DNA of 64,000 nucleotides, from NCBI RefSeq assembly GCF_002865645.1, contig NW_020194691.1, positions 496,001 through 560,000 of the forward strand, read 5' to 3'. Positions 1 to 11,336 of the stretch are shown here, in pieces. This stretch comes from Hyaloscypha bicolor E (Eukaryota; Ascomycota; Leotiomycetes; Helotiales; Hyaloscyphaceae). Under the pieces are notes generated by a model. That model made no database searches, was not told where the DNA came from, and was given only the letters and a program-made list of their open reading frames with translations. Both the position numbers and the translations under genes were made by a program. Each line of letters opens with the position of its first letter. Position 1 is the stretch's first letter.

Positions 1-1320
1 TAAAGACTTTATTTTTACTTAGCTTAGCTAATATAAATAAGCTAGGAATCTATTTTAATAATCTTACTAATTATTTTATTACTTTTACTAGAAAATATAT
101 ATTTATAATATAATATTTTAGATACTTTTTCTTATTTTAAAATATTATATTATAAGGCTTTATTTCCGAATTTTTTTATTTATAATTCCTACTTTTTTAT
201 AAAGATTAAATTATAATATTTATATTATTATTTTAGTTATTTATTTATTAGTAAGCTCCGAAATATACTAGAATAAGTAGGCTATAATATTAATATAAAA
301 GCCCTTAAGTATCTTATAAAATACTATAAATAATATCAGAAATATAGTTAATTATCCAAATAATTTAAATTTAACCTAAGAAATAATATTAACTTTAACT
401 ATTCTATTATTATTAATATTTTCTATATTTCCGGTAAGCCTATACTTTATATTATTAATAAAAGTACTTAATATTAAGCCGGCTAATAGCTCTAGAATAT
501 TAGTATAATATATATCTGAAATATATTTAAATAATACTAGATTAATAACTATTTAGGCTTTTTTGATTAGATTATAGTAAATACCGGAAAGTAGTTTATT
601 AGTAAGAAGTTTATTTAGCTTATAAATACTATAAGAACTAAGGTTAAGATTATTTCTATAGAAGCTTATAATTCCGTTAGAATTATAAAATACTACTATA
701 GCCTAATCTAATATATCTACTTTATTATTATAGCTAAAGTTAATAAAATTAATAAGGATACTATATTTCAAATAGCTTTTAAGGCTATTAATAACTCTAT
801 AAGACCTAATAGTATTATTTTAACTTTTTTAGTTTATAGTACTTTATTTTAAATAACCGAATATAATACTTTATTATTTATTATATTATAGTAATTAGTA
901 GTACTTAAAAAAGTAATAATAGAAATTCAGAAGCTTTAAGCTAGATATTAAATTATAAATACTTTAAATACCCGAAATAGTTCTAGTATTATTAATATTT
1001 ATAAACTATTTCTAAATTCAAATATTCTTATTTAGTATAAAGAAAATACTAGTTAATCTAGTAATTAGAATAGACTATATAAGCTAGTAGTTTATTAATA
1101 GGGAGAAATATATACTAGCTTTATTATATAGTAATACTGCTTTTTATTTAATCTCTATAAGCCCTTTTTATAGGGAATATTAAGGTTAATTACTAATAGG
1201 TCCCGAATCTAATCTTATTTCCTAAACTATAGTAAGACCTAAAGATAATACAGGTATACATTTCTTGCTACTATTTCGCTAAAGAATATAATAGAGAATG
1301 GACAGGCGGTCCGTTATAAA
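1..1320 (+). mobile_element. Ty1/copia copy A, integrase part (RIP-degraded)
   Basis: Left part of a copia retrotransposon running off the window edge. With stops ignored, about 540-1100 reads as the C-terminal half of a fungal copia integrase: an N-S-V-R-I stretch followed by R-Y-Y near 670-700, an A-I-N-D-S-like run near 785-810, and a W-like/E-N-T-S stretch near 1040 that leads to the core's C-terminal domain. The same stretch occurs on the minus strand of copy B (about 13000-13500) and copy C (about 41400-41900), which confirms the family. The frame is full of TAG/TAA codons where Trp or Gln would be expected, and CpA is nearly absent. Integrase would insert the cDNA copy into the genome; this one cannot be functional. 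Family call is secure, exact domain limits are approximate. Confidence 0.8.
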
Positions 1321-1849
1321 AATCACCCCCGCCCGCCCCCGCCCCCAAAAAAAAAAAAAAAAAAAAAAAAACTCTAATATTAATTTATTCTTTAAATATG
1401 AAAAATCGTTCTTAAATCAGAATATCTCGAAATCAATGAAAACGAAAAAATATTTTAATAATCAAGATTATTTATTCCATAATAATCAATTTCCGATTAT
1501 TAAAGTTTCTTAATGAATAATATTTCTTTCATTCTTAATATTTAATTGATAAGAATATTTTGTCGAATAATTGATAATTATCCTGTATTATTCCAGGAAT
1601 TTGATCATTAAGGATCCAACAGGCCATATGATATACATACAAAAATATTGAAATCTTGTCTTAATAAGAAAATCTAAATGAACAGATAATTTCGAATATC
1701 TTATCCTAATTATATCGTTTATAATTAATTCATTTCAATAATATATCTATATTCGATAAATTCTATAATATATTTATATCTAAGGCCATTCATACAACTC
1801 GACCACTGACATATCATTATTATATGATTCTTATAAGAAAGTTTAATAG
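1321..1849. other. Foreign-looking AT-rich segment replacing part of copia A
   Basis: Copia A is colinear with copy B up to about 1320 and again from about 1850, but roughly 700 bases of reverse transcriptase present in copy B are missing and this segment lies there instead. It opens with a C-rich run (1325-1346) and 25 consecutive A (1347-1371). The rest is AT-rich yet keeps many CpA and TpG dinucleotides, unlike all surrounding DNA, so it has not been through RIP. A 71-codon open frame (1298-1513) spans the junction, but its lysine run is just the poly-A. No product recognised. Mitochondrial-derived DNA, another AT-rich insertion or an assembly join are all possible. Confidence 0.5.
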
Positions 1850-2879
1850 AAATATTATTTATATAAATACTACTAGAATTACTCTTATATAGAAATACTA
1901 GTATAAAAACCTCTAAACTATTTCTATGAAAAATACTATTACTATAAGTAATAGAAATACTATTTATTAAAATCTTTCTATTAAGAACTAATATATTACC
2001 TAATATACTAGAGAAATATATATTATATTAGTCTATTAACTAGAAGCTTTATATAATCTATTAATTACTATTTAAGCTATTAAATCTTTAGAAACTAATA
2101 TAAAGGCACTTAATAAGTATATTTAATAGTAAATTGAGAATACTACTAGAGAACTGAGATTTATAAAGCTAGTAAAGAAGTCTTTATATTTAATTATTTT
2201 TATAAATAATAGAGATCTCTTTTTCCAAATCGGATATATTCTAGTTCTAGTAAATAGAACTAGATATACTAATATTATTTACTAGTTCTCTATTAAATAC
2301 AAGAGAATTACTAGAAGTATTCTAGCTTTAGAATTCTATAATATAGCTTATGGTTTTAATATAGGTATTTTAGTTAAATCTATAATTAATAAAATACTAG
2401 AAATAGAACTACTACTAGTTATTTATATAAATTCGAAGTGGTTATATAAATGCCTTATTAAATTAGATACTACTTGAGAAAAATGCCTAATAATTAATAT
2501 AATATATTTTTGCCAGATATATAAATAACGAGAAATTACAGAAGTTAAGTAAATTAAAAGAGAATTAAATTCTATTAATTCTATAATAAAATTAAAGCTA
2601 ATAAACACCCTTAAGTATCTAATTAATACGAATATTATATAATTAGATATAAAGAAATAGGTCGAGTATAGATAGGATAGAAAATGAATATATGAAATAA
2701 AAGAATATTATAGGAAGGGAAGTTATATATAAAAGGCTATAGCTTTTAGTATATAACCAAAACCTCAGAAGTAATATAGATATATAGAGCGTTTGGGAAA
2801 TCTGGTACTAGGCCAGATTAGGGAATTTGTATATAATTAGGAGAAAATATTATTTTTTATGTTTTTAGAGAGTTTCTAG
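1850..2879 (+). mobile_element. Ty1/copia copy A, reverse transcriptase end and RNase H (RIP-degraded)
   Basis: Continuation of copy A. From about 2200 the + strand reads as the copia RNase H: a D-like start at 2210, I-G-Y-I-L-V-L near 2230-2255, a conserved L-A-L-E-L-Y-N-I-A-Y-G-F run near 2320-2360, and Y-I-N-S-K-W-L-Y near 2420-2445, where the family has T-D-S-K-S-L-Y. RNase H removes the RNA strand during reverse transcription. The same peptide is encoded on the minus strand in copies B and C. Several TAG codons interrupt it. It ends shortly before the LTR, the usual copia order. Confidence 0.8.
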
Positions 2880-3187
2880 TATTAGTATAGCTATTTCTTT
2901 AGGAGTTACATATATAGTTACGGGATACGGGATACGGGATATAAGTAATAGGATATAGGTAATGGGATATAGATAATAGGATATGGGATATAAGATATAG
3001 TTATATAACCTTATATTTTATTAGTAATTTGATTAGTAGACTAGATCCCTTTAGGCTTAGCAGATTTAGGAATTATATATTAATACTATAATACTATAAT
3101 TCTTACTTCTAAATAATAACTTTACTAACTTTATATAAATAGTACTTCTATACCTATATAATAGTACTATATATTACTAGTAAACTA
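2880..3187 (+). repeat. 3' LTR of copia A
   Basis: About 308 bases matching, in the opposite orientation, the LTRs at 4712-4947, 30104-30398, 38961-39354 and 51897-52192. It begins tattagtatagc and ends agtaaacta, as expected if TG...CA ends were turned to TA...TA by RIP. It carries an internal minisatellite built on GGATA(C/T)GGGATA and GGATATAGGTAAT units (about 2924-3000). No target duplication can be read in such degraded flanks. Confidence 0.75.
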
Positions 3188-4711
3188 ATAAGTATTTAAA
3201 TTTGTATTATTTATTAGAAGTTTTAGATTTAGCTTAATTTCTTTTCTTATTAGGTTTTTAATTAGTTATATTAGTTTTACTAGTCTTATTAATAGTATTA
3301 TTAATAAGCTTTATTAAATTAGCTTTAGTTTTATTAGTTAAATTTAATTAAATTATTAGCTAATAATAACTCAAAACCTAATTTTTTAAGTTCTAAAATA
3401 GCTTTAATATATTTAAATATTTTAGTAATATCTAATTTAATAAATATATTAGTATTTTAATATTTCTTATTTTTAATATATTTTAAAATAGCTTTATTAA
3501 TTAATTAGATAGCCTTATATACTAAAGCTTTTATTTTAAAAAAGAAATATAACTTTTTATTAATATTTTTATTAAAGTTATTATAAATATTATTAATATA
3601 TTAGTTAAAGGCTTTATTATATAATATAATTCTATTTTAATTTTTAGTTTCTAGATTATTTATTATAATCTTAATTTTATTAAGCTTGTTTTATTTATTT
3701 TTAGTAATACTTTTAATAATATTCTTGAATTTCTTATTATTAGTCTAATAATTCTTTAGTTTTTCCTTAATTAAATCTAGTTTAGTTCCGTTTTTAATAA
3801 AGGTTTTTTATTTTAAAAGCTTATTATATATACTATTTAGCTTATTAAAAATATTTATATTAAATTTAATAATTATAGCTATTTTTTCTAGTATTAATAA
3901 GCCTTTTATAATTATTTAAGTTCTTTTAATATTCTAAACTTTAATATTATTAATTTATAAGCTTTTAGTAATATTATAGCTTATAAGAACTAGTTATTAT
4001 ATTTTATTAATTTAAGAAATCTATTTTTTAGCTATTTTACTATTTTTAAAGAAATTATATAAATAATATTAATATAATAGTTATAAATTATAGAATTAAA
4101 AATTCTCGAAATTATAAGAATTTCTTTTAAATATTTCCTAAAAGAAAATATAAATTAAAATAAACTTAAATTATATAAAAGTATTATATATATTTAAGTT
4201 TTCTTTTTTTTAAATAAAGAAATGAAGCTAAAATAATAATATATATATAATAGAAAAAATAAATATAATAATTAAATATATTTAAAATAATTATAGAAAA
4301 TAAAATATAAAATTAAGATTTTATTATAAAAAAAAATACTAATATATATATTTAAAGAAATATAATCTAAAAAATAATATAATAGTATTTAAAATAATAA
4401 AAGTTTTATAATATAAATATATTTTAATTCTTTATTTATTAAAAGATATTTCTATTAATTTAGAAATAATATAAAAGAAAAAGAAATAATATAAGAAATA
4501 ATTTATTTTATAAATATATTAAAAAAATATAAAAAGAATATTAATAGAAAAAAAATTAAAATAATAAAATTAAAAAATAACTTAAAATAAAATATTATTT
4601 CTTTTAAAACTAATTTATATTTCTTTTAAAAGCTAATTATAATATATTTAAAATTTATTAAAATTAATTTTATATAATAAGAAACTATTTAATTAATTAA
4701 AACTTTAAAAT
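3188..4711 (-). mobile_element. Fragment of giant gypsy family F (extra-ORF region)
   Basis: This stretch aligns along its length with 18338-20115 inside gypsy F, with one missing block of about 150 bases relative to F (F 18490-18640). It is more heavily mutated than F, with long A/T runs. On the minus strand the F copy encodes an acidic, Glu/Leu-rich part of the extra ORF. The fragment begins exactly at the end of copia A's LTR and ends exactly at the start of copia B's LTR, so both copia elements seem to have landed in one older F-family copy. Its continuation to the right of copia B was not recognised. Confidence 0.65.
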
Positions 4712-4947
4712 AATTATTAGTAATATATAATACTATTATATAAGTATAGAAATACTAATTATATTAATTAATAAAGTTATTATTATTCAAAAATAGAAAT
4801 TATAATATTATAATATTAATATATAATTCCTAAATTTATTAAATCTAAAAGAATCTAGTTTACTAATTAAGTTATTTATAGGATATAAGATTATATAACT
4901 ATATCTTATAATTATATATATAATTTCTAAAAAATAATTATATTAAT
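4712..4947 (-). repeat. 3' LTR of copia B
   Basis: Matches the other copia LTRs (for example the agtaatatataatactattata block and the atatatataatttct block), but it is shorter because the GGATA-type minisatellite has contracted. The first few bases at its left edge are not preserved. It is followed on the right by the 3' untranslated stretch also seen at 39355-39640. Confidence 0.7.
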
Positions 4948-5255
4948 ATTAAAAACTTTCTAAAAATATAAAAAATAATTTTTTTTCTAATTATATATAA
5001 ATTCTCTAATTCGGCCTAATACTAGATTTCCAAAATACTTTATATATCTATATTATTTCTAAGGTTTTAGTTATATACTAAAGGCTATAGTCTTTTATAT
5101 ATAATTTCTTTTCTTATAATATTCTTTTATTTTATATATTTATTTTCTATTCTATTTATATTTAATCTATTTCTTTATATCTAATTATATAATATTTATA
5201 TTAACTAAATACTTAAGAATATTTATTAGCTTTAATTTTATTATAAAATTAGTAG

Positions 5256-5497
5256 TATTTAGTATTTAGTATCTAGTATCTGAAATTATATAATAATTAT
5301 ATATAATAAAGCTAAAAGAAGCTATATTCTGGGAAATTCAGAATATTAAGCCCTATTAGGCCAAGCTATAAGCAAAGAACTATAAATATTTAAGAGATCT
5401 TAACTTAAGACTTCTTTTTCTTTTTAGTTTAGTTTTTTTAATAAATAGTTCTTTTATAAATGCTTTATTTATAGGCTTCTTTTATAAATCTATAATA
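5256..5497 (+). repeat. 5' LTR of gypsy D
   Basis: Shares with 11067-11336 the blocks agctatattctgggaaatt, ccctattaggcc and gctataa.caaagaactata. It starts with a short tandem array of tatttagtat/ctagtat units. It ends at tataata, matching the right LTR end. Confidence 0.8.
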
Positions 5498-5899
5498 TTA
5501 AACTAAGCTTTTTCTTTTTATTTATCTAGAAAGACTTTAGAATATTTCTTTTAAAATAATTATTTATTTCTAAAGAATAACTTCTTATATATAAATTATA
5601 TATATCTAATACCTTTAATATAGCCTTTTATACTAATAATTTTTCTAAAAGTTTTTATTTATATCTTATAATTCTATTTCTTATTTCTAATACTAAAAAT
5701 ATTTCTAGAATAGAACTTTTTATTCTAAAAGAATTACTTATTCTATTTAATATTTATTCTAATATACTTATATTATAATAAGCTCAAGTTAAGATTCAGA
5801 TAAATACCTAGACTAATTATATAATCCTAAATAGCTTAGCTACTAGTCTAGTTTATTTACTTAATATAAAGAAGCTTTCTCGAGAATATTTTATTAATA

Positions 5900-8800
5900 A
5901 AGATTATATTCCAGATAATATTTACTTCTAATCTAAGTATTATAATATAGTATCTAATTTCCTAGTTTCTTTTATTAAATAAATATATCTAGTTAGAAAA
6001 ATTCCTAAGTATAGTAAGTTCTATTTTATAAAAATTTCGGATTTCTTAAAGTTTAATAATAGTAAAAACCTAACTTATAACTATTAGTAAATCCAGATTA
6101 TTAGTAAATTTAAAGTTAATATAAACTATTATATAAATAAGAATACTTATATATATTATATCTTTAATTATATAAAAAATAATATTTAATATTATTTATA
6201 TACTTAATATAAGCCTAATATTACTAATTCTTTTAAGATAGCTATAGAAATAATTAATTACCTTAGTAAATACTTTATTAACTCTTATTATATATATAAA
6301 GCTAGATATAAATATAAGAAGCTATAAATAAACGAAATTTAGACTTTCTATAAGTTTAAGATTAAATTTATTTACTTAGTAAATAAAGCTTAGATTTATT
6401 TATAAAACTATCTTAATAAGCTATATAATAAGCTAATATTCTTTCTTTAAAAATAACTTATAAGCTAGTACTACTTTATTTATATATTCTATAACCTATA
6501 TTATATAGCCTTATTAGTTAATTTTAAAATAAAGATATTATAGATTTATAAAAGCCTTAAAAAATATATTAAGACTCGAGCTATTATTACTTTTCTAATC
6601 TTTATTATTTCTAATATCTCTATATTTACTACTTCTAAGCTTTATATAATAACTTCTTATATTTTTATATTAACTCAAATATTTCTAATTATTAGTAAGC
6701 TAGTTATTAAGAAAGAAAATATTTCTACTTTAATTTTAACTTACTTTAATTATTCTTAGACTAGTTATATAGCCCGTAATTATCTAGTACTAAAGTATAT
6801 TACTAATATTAAGAAACTAGAAAAAAATAATAAGCTTATAAAAGCTAATATAAATAATATACTAGGAAATAAGAATATCTAAAAAAAAGACTTCTTTTTA
6901 AGTAAACTTGGGATTAATTTTATAGAAATTAATCTAGACTAGTTAATAAGAAAACTATACTTAATTATATTTTATAGATTATCTTATAATAAATATTTAA
7001 TTAATGTTTTTTCTCTTACTAATTCCGGAATAAATAGTTTTATATTTATTAATACTTTTCTTATTATAAATATTACTACTTTTTTTAATCTTAAGTTCTA
7101 GTATTTATTTAAGCCTATTAGTATTAAGAAATATAATAATAAACTAGAAACCTATATTACCTATTTCTTAAAAATATATTTTATTATTAATTAGAAATAA
7201 TAATATACTATTTCCTTATTAATTCTTAAGTTTAAATCCTATAACCTTATTCTTAGCTATAAATAGCTAGAATACTTTAGCTTATTTCTTAATATCTAAA
7301 ACTAATATTTAATATAGCCTGAGTTTTTTCCTCTATTACTTTCGGTTATATAAGAGATTTCTATATTTTAAAAGACTTTATTTCCTATCCCAAAATATAT
7401 TTCTTATTTCAATTATTAAATAAATATTAAAGCTAGAGACTATATATTTAATAAGAAGAACTAATAATAAGTTATTAGAAAATGAGCTTTTATTAAAAAC
7501 TATAATATAAAGAATAACTTTATTACTAATTTCTTTCTATATATTAGTTTTACTAATAATATTATCTTTAAATATAATTCTACTAATTCCGAATTAGATT
7601 TAAATAAAGAGCCTAAGCTAATACTAGTTACTTTTATTTTATAAAAACTAAAGATTAAATACTTCTATAAATAGAATATTTAAGATAGCTATTACTAAAT
7701 AAAAAACTCTTTAGCTAGTATTATTTACCTTATAAATACCCTATATTAGAAAAGACTATATATAAAAAGAAAGCTAATAAAAGCTCTTATTATTAAAATT
7801 ACTAGTATTAGCTTTATAAATATATATTATAACCTTTAATAATTCGAGAATAAAGCCTTTACTATAAGCCTTTATAAGATTAATAGCTTCTTTAAATAAT
7901 AAAAAAAGCTTTTTTTAGAAGCTAATATTAAAGATTCTATTATTCCCAAATAATATATTAAGTTTAATAATACTTTTTCTAAAAAAGTTTCTAATATTCT
8001 ATTTCTTTATTAGTTATATAATTATAAGATATAATTAAAAAAGGAAATAGAGAAATACTTAAAATATAGCCCTTTATATAAAATAATAATAGCCGAATTA
8101 AAAGCTATAAAGAAATATTTCCTAAAGAATCTTAATAAGGGTTTTATTACTTCTAGTTAATTACTATTTATAGCCTTTATCTTTTTTATAAAAAAGTCTA
8201 ATAAGAGTTTATAATTCTATATTAATTACTAGAAGCTTAACTAGATTACTTATAAGAACTATTACTTTTTTTCTTTTATTAATAAGACCTTAATTAGAAT
8301 TAATAAAGCCAAAATCTTTATAAAGCTTAATATTTATTAGGTTTTTTACTAAATATATATAAACCTTAAATTAGAGAAATTAATAATATTTTATATATAT
8401 TATAGAATATATAAATATAAGGTTTTATTCTTTAAATTAACTAATAGGCTAGCTATTTACTAGTATTATATAAATAATATTTTATTTAATTATCTAGATA
8501 ACTTTTATATAGCTTATTTAGATAATATTCTTATTTATTCTAATAATAAGTTAGAATATAAACTTTATATAAAAAAGATCTTTTAGTAGCTTTAGAATAT
8601 AGGCTTATAAATAGATATTAAAAAGTATAAATTTTATATTATATATATAAAATACCTTAGCTTTATTATTTCTATAGAAAATATTAAAATTAATTTTAAA
8701 AAGATTATAATTATAAAGAATTAGAAAGCTCCTTAAATTATAAAAGAAATATAAGCCTTTTTAAAGTTCTATAACTTTTATAAAAGATTTATTTATAACT

Positions 8801-10960
8801 ATAGTAAGATTACTAAGCTTTTATTAAACCTTATATATATATATATATATATATTTTCTTCTTATTTAATAAAGTTTATTAGAATACTTTTAAGAAACTT
8901 AAAACTTATCTTATATTATTAGCCTTATTTTATTACTATAATCTAGAATAATAATTAATAATTAAAACTAATATCTTAAATAATATTATTATTAGTATTT
9001 TTTTTAATAATATAGTAATAAATAATATTTTATAGTATTTTTCTTAAAAATAATAATATTTATAAAATATAATTATAAAATATATAATAAAGAAATATTT
9101 ACTATTATATAGTTTTTAAATTAATAATACCCGGAATTTTAAGGAATTATTTATTAAATTCAGATCTATATAAACTACTATTTATTAGAATATTTTATAA
9201 TAATAAAAAAGCTTATAAATAAATAAGCTAAATAGACTAAAGCCTTAGCTAAATACTATTTTATTATCTAATATAGATCCGGTAAATAAAATATAAAAGC
9301 TAATATTCTAATATACTAAAATAATAAGATTATTTAATAAAATAAAATAAAAAAGAAATATTATACTAAGGCTTTTTTTTCTTAAAACCAAATCGACTTA
9401 AAAGTATTTTAGAACTTTAATATTAAAGTTAACTTTCTTTCTTCTTTCTAAAATAATAATAATAATTTTAATAAAATAAATAATTTAGTTAAATAAATCT
9501 TATAAAATAATTATAAAGCTTCTTTTTTATAAGCTTTTTATAAGCAGGCCAAATAGAATAATACTAACTTTATTATAAAGAATAAATTACTATTTTATTA
9601 TAAATAACTTATAATATTAGGAAAATAATTATATATAAATTTAATCTATAAGGCTTATAACTAAGTTTTTATAATATATTCTAGTAAAAATAAGATATAT
9701 AAGCTATTATAGCTATAGTATTACTAGAAGAATATATAATATAATATTATTTAATATATTTATAATTACTAATTATATAAATAAATAAATATTCTAAAAA
9801 ATAAAACTTCTAATTTATTTTATTTTTTATTAGTTCCGGACTACTTATAATAATATATTATAATAAATTTCAAATTAATACCTAATTCGAAATCCGGCTA
9901 TAATATTATATATATTATAATTAATTAATTAAGTAAATAAACTATTTCTATATCTTATTATAAAATAATTATAATAAAAGATATAATAAAAATATATTTC
10001 CGAATTATTTATTATTATTATAGTTCTCTAGCCTCTATTATTTCCGATTATAGTCTATAATTTATATTAGTATTCTAGAAAAAGTTTAATAGAATTCTGG
10101 ATATAAAATTAAAGTTATTAATAATATATTACTTATAAATTAATAAATAGACGGAAATTATAAACTAATATATTAATTAATAATTATACTTATATATTAT
10201 ATATTATTAAAATAACTAGAATAAGTATTTACTAATAATTAATTATATTTAACTTACTTTCTTATATAGCTTTATTAGTATATCCCTATATAAACTTCTT
10301 AATAGCAGGCTTCTATAAACCTTCTTTAACTAGTTAATTCTAATAATTATATCCTAAAATAAGCTAAGTAAGATAAAGGCTTAATAAATTACTAGATAAA
10401 TAGAATATATTATAAAAAGAAATAAAGAGAATATAAAATAAGTATAAAAAAGAATAAAGAAATATACTAATACTAAATATTACTTTATAGATTTTAAAAT
10501 AAAAAATAAAATATATATATTAATAAAAAAATAGAGAATATAATACTTTAGCTATAAACTAGATTATTAAATAGCCGGGCCTTATTTAATTCTATATTAA
10601 GTTAGTAATTCTTATAAGATTAAACTATTCGAAAATATTAAAATTCATAATATATTCTTTTCTAATTATTTATATAAGACTATTAATAATTTATTACCTA
10701 GCTAGAAAAATAAACTATTTTTACTAATTTAAGTAATAATAGATTAAGAATATAAAGTATAAGATATTTAAGTATTAAAGGTAAAATAAGAAAAGCTTTT
10801 ATATAAAGTTAGTTAGATTAGATATAATAAAAACCTTAACTAGTATTTAGCTTCTAATCTAAAATATTTCTTCTATAAGCTATAAGACTATTACTTGGCT
10901 AATTAATAATAGCCAGGCCTACTAAAGAAGCTAGTTAACTAGATATAAGCCTAGAAAAAC
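5900..10960 (+). pseudogene. gag-pol of gypsy D (dead): gag, protease, RT, RNase H, integrase, chromodomain
   Basis: Read through stops, 5990-6500 gives the fungal chromovirus capsid: a K-F-K-V-N run, then I-Y-Y-I-F-N-Y, then a Y-K-A-R-Y-K-Y-K-K-L stretch corresponding to the conserved A-R-x-E-Y. An N-S-G-I near 7020 stands where the protease D-S-G-A would be. Reverse transcriptase lies at about 8080-8720, with A-Y-L-D-N-I-L-I-Y-S (8509-8541) as its catalytic box, second Asp mutated to Asn. It is followed by the K-Y-L-x-F-I-I-S stretch, RNase H and integrase (about 9550-10560). At 10740-10920 there is a chromodomain-like E-Y-K-V-Q-D-I-L start, a mutated W-K-x-Y-D centre, then a Y-x-A-S-N tail. 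The chromodomain would tether integration to methylated-histone chromatin. Dozens of TAG/TAA codons make it inactive. Confidence 0.75.
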
Positions 10961-11066
10961 AAAATAGAAAATTTTAATAATTTTAATAATAATTCTATAA
11001 TACTTATTTATTTAAGAATAAGCTTTTTCTAAAAAAGGAAATAATATTATAATTCTATACTTTATC

Positions 11067-11336
11067 TAGTCTAATATCTAGTATTTAATATCTGAATCTA
11101 ATATCTAATATCTAGTATCTAGAATTATATAATAATTATATATAATAAAATTAAAAAAAGCTATATTCTGGGAAATTTAGGATACTAAACCCTATTAGGC
11201 CGAGCTATAAATAAAGAACTATAAATACTTAAGGAATTTTAGCTCGAGATTTCCTTTTTTTCTTAGCTTAGTTTTTTTAATAAATAGTTCTTTTATAAAT
11301 ACCTTATTTATAGGCTTTCTTTATAGGTCTATAATA
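11067..11336 (+). repeat. 3' LTR of gypsy D
   Basis: Matches 5256-5497 and is slightly longer because the ctaatat/ctagtat minisatellite at its left end has more units. A purine-rich run (aaaaaaggaaataa, just upstream) is the likely polypurine tract. The next bases after its end return to copia B RNase H. Confidence 0.75.

Larger units (their letters stand above)
5256..11336 (+). mobile_element. Ty3/gypsy chromovirus D, full length, RIP-degraded
   Basis: A 6.1 kb LTR retrotransposon inserted in the RNase H of copia B. The host sequence stops at agtag (5251-5255) and resumes from aatag (11337-11341), a likely 5-bp target duplication differing by one G-to-A change; the undisturbed site is visible in copia C near 39655. 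LTRs of about 242 and 270 bases bracket gag, protease, reverse transcriptase, RNase H, integrase and a C-terminal chromodomain, all on the + strand. It is less degraded than its copia host, which fits a later insertion. Confidence 0.85.

Noticed and set aside
1298..1513. 71-codon open frame with a Lys run
   Set aside because: The Lys run is the translated A25 homopolymer, and the frame spans a junction between dead copia sequence and the foreign segment. Not a gene.
2423..2608. 61-codon minus-strand frame
   Set aside because: Antisense to the copia A RNase H, which is recognisable on the + strand.
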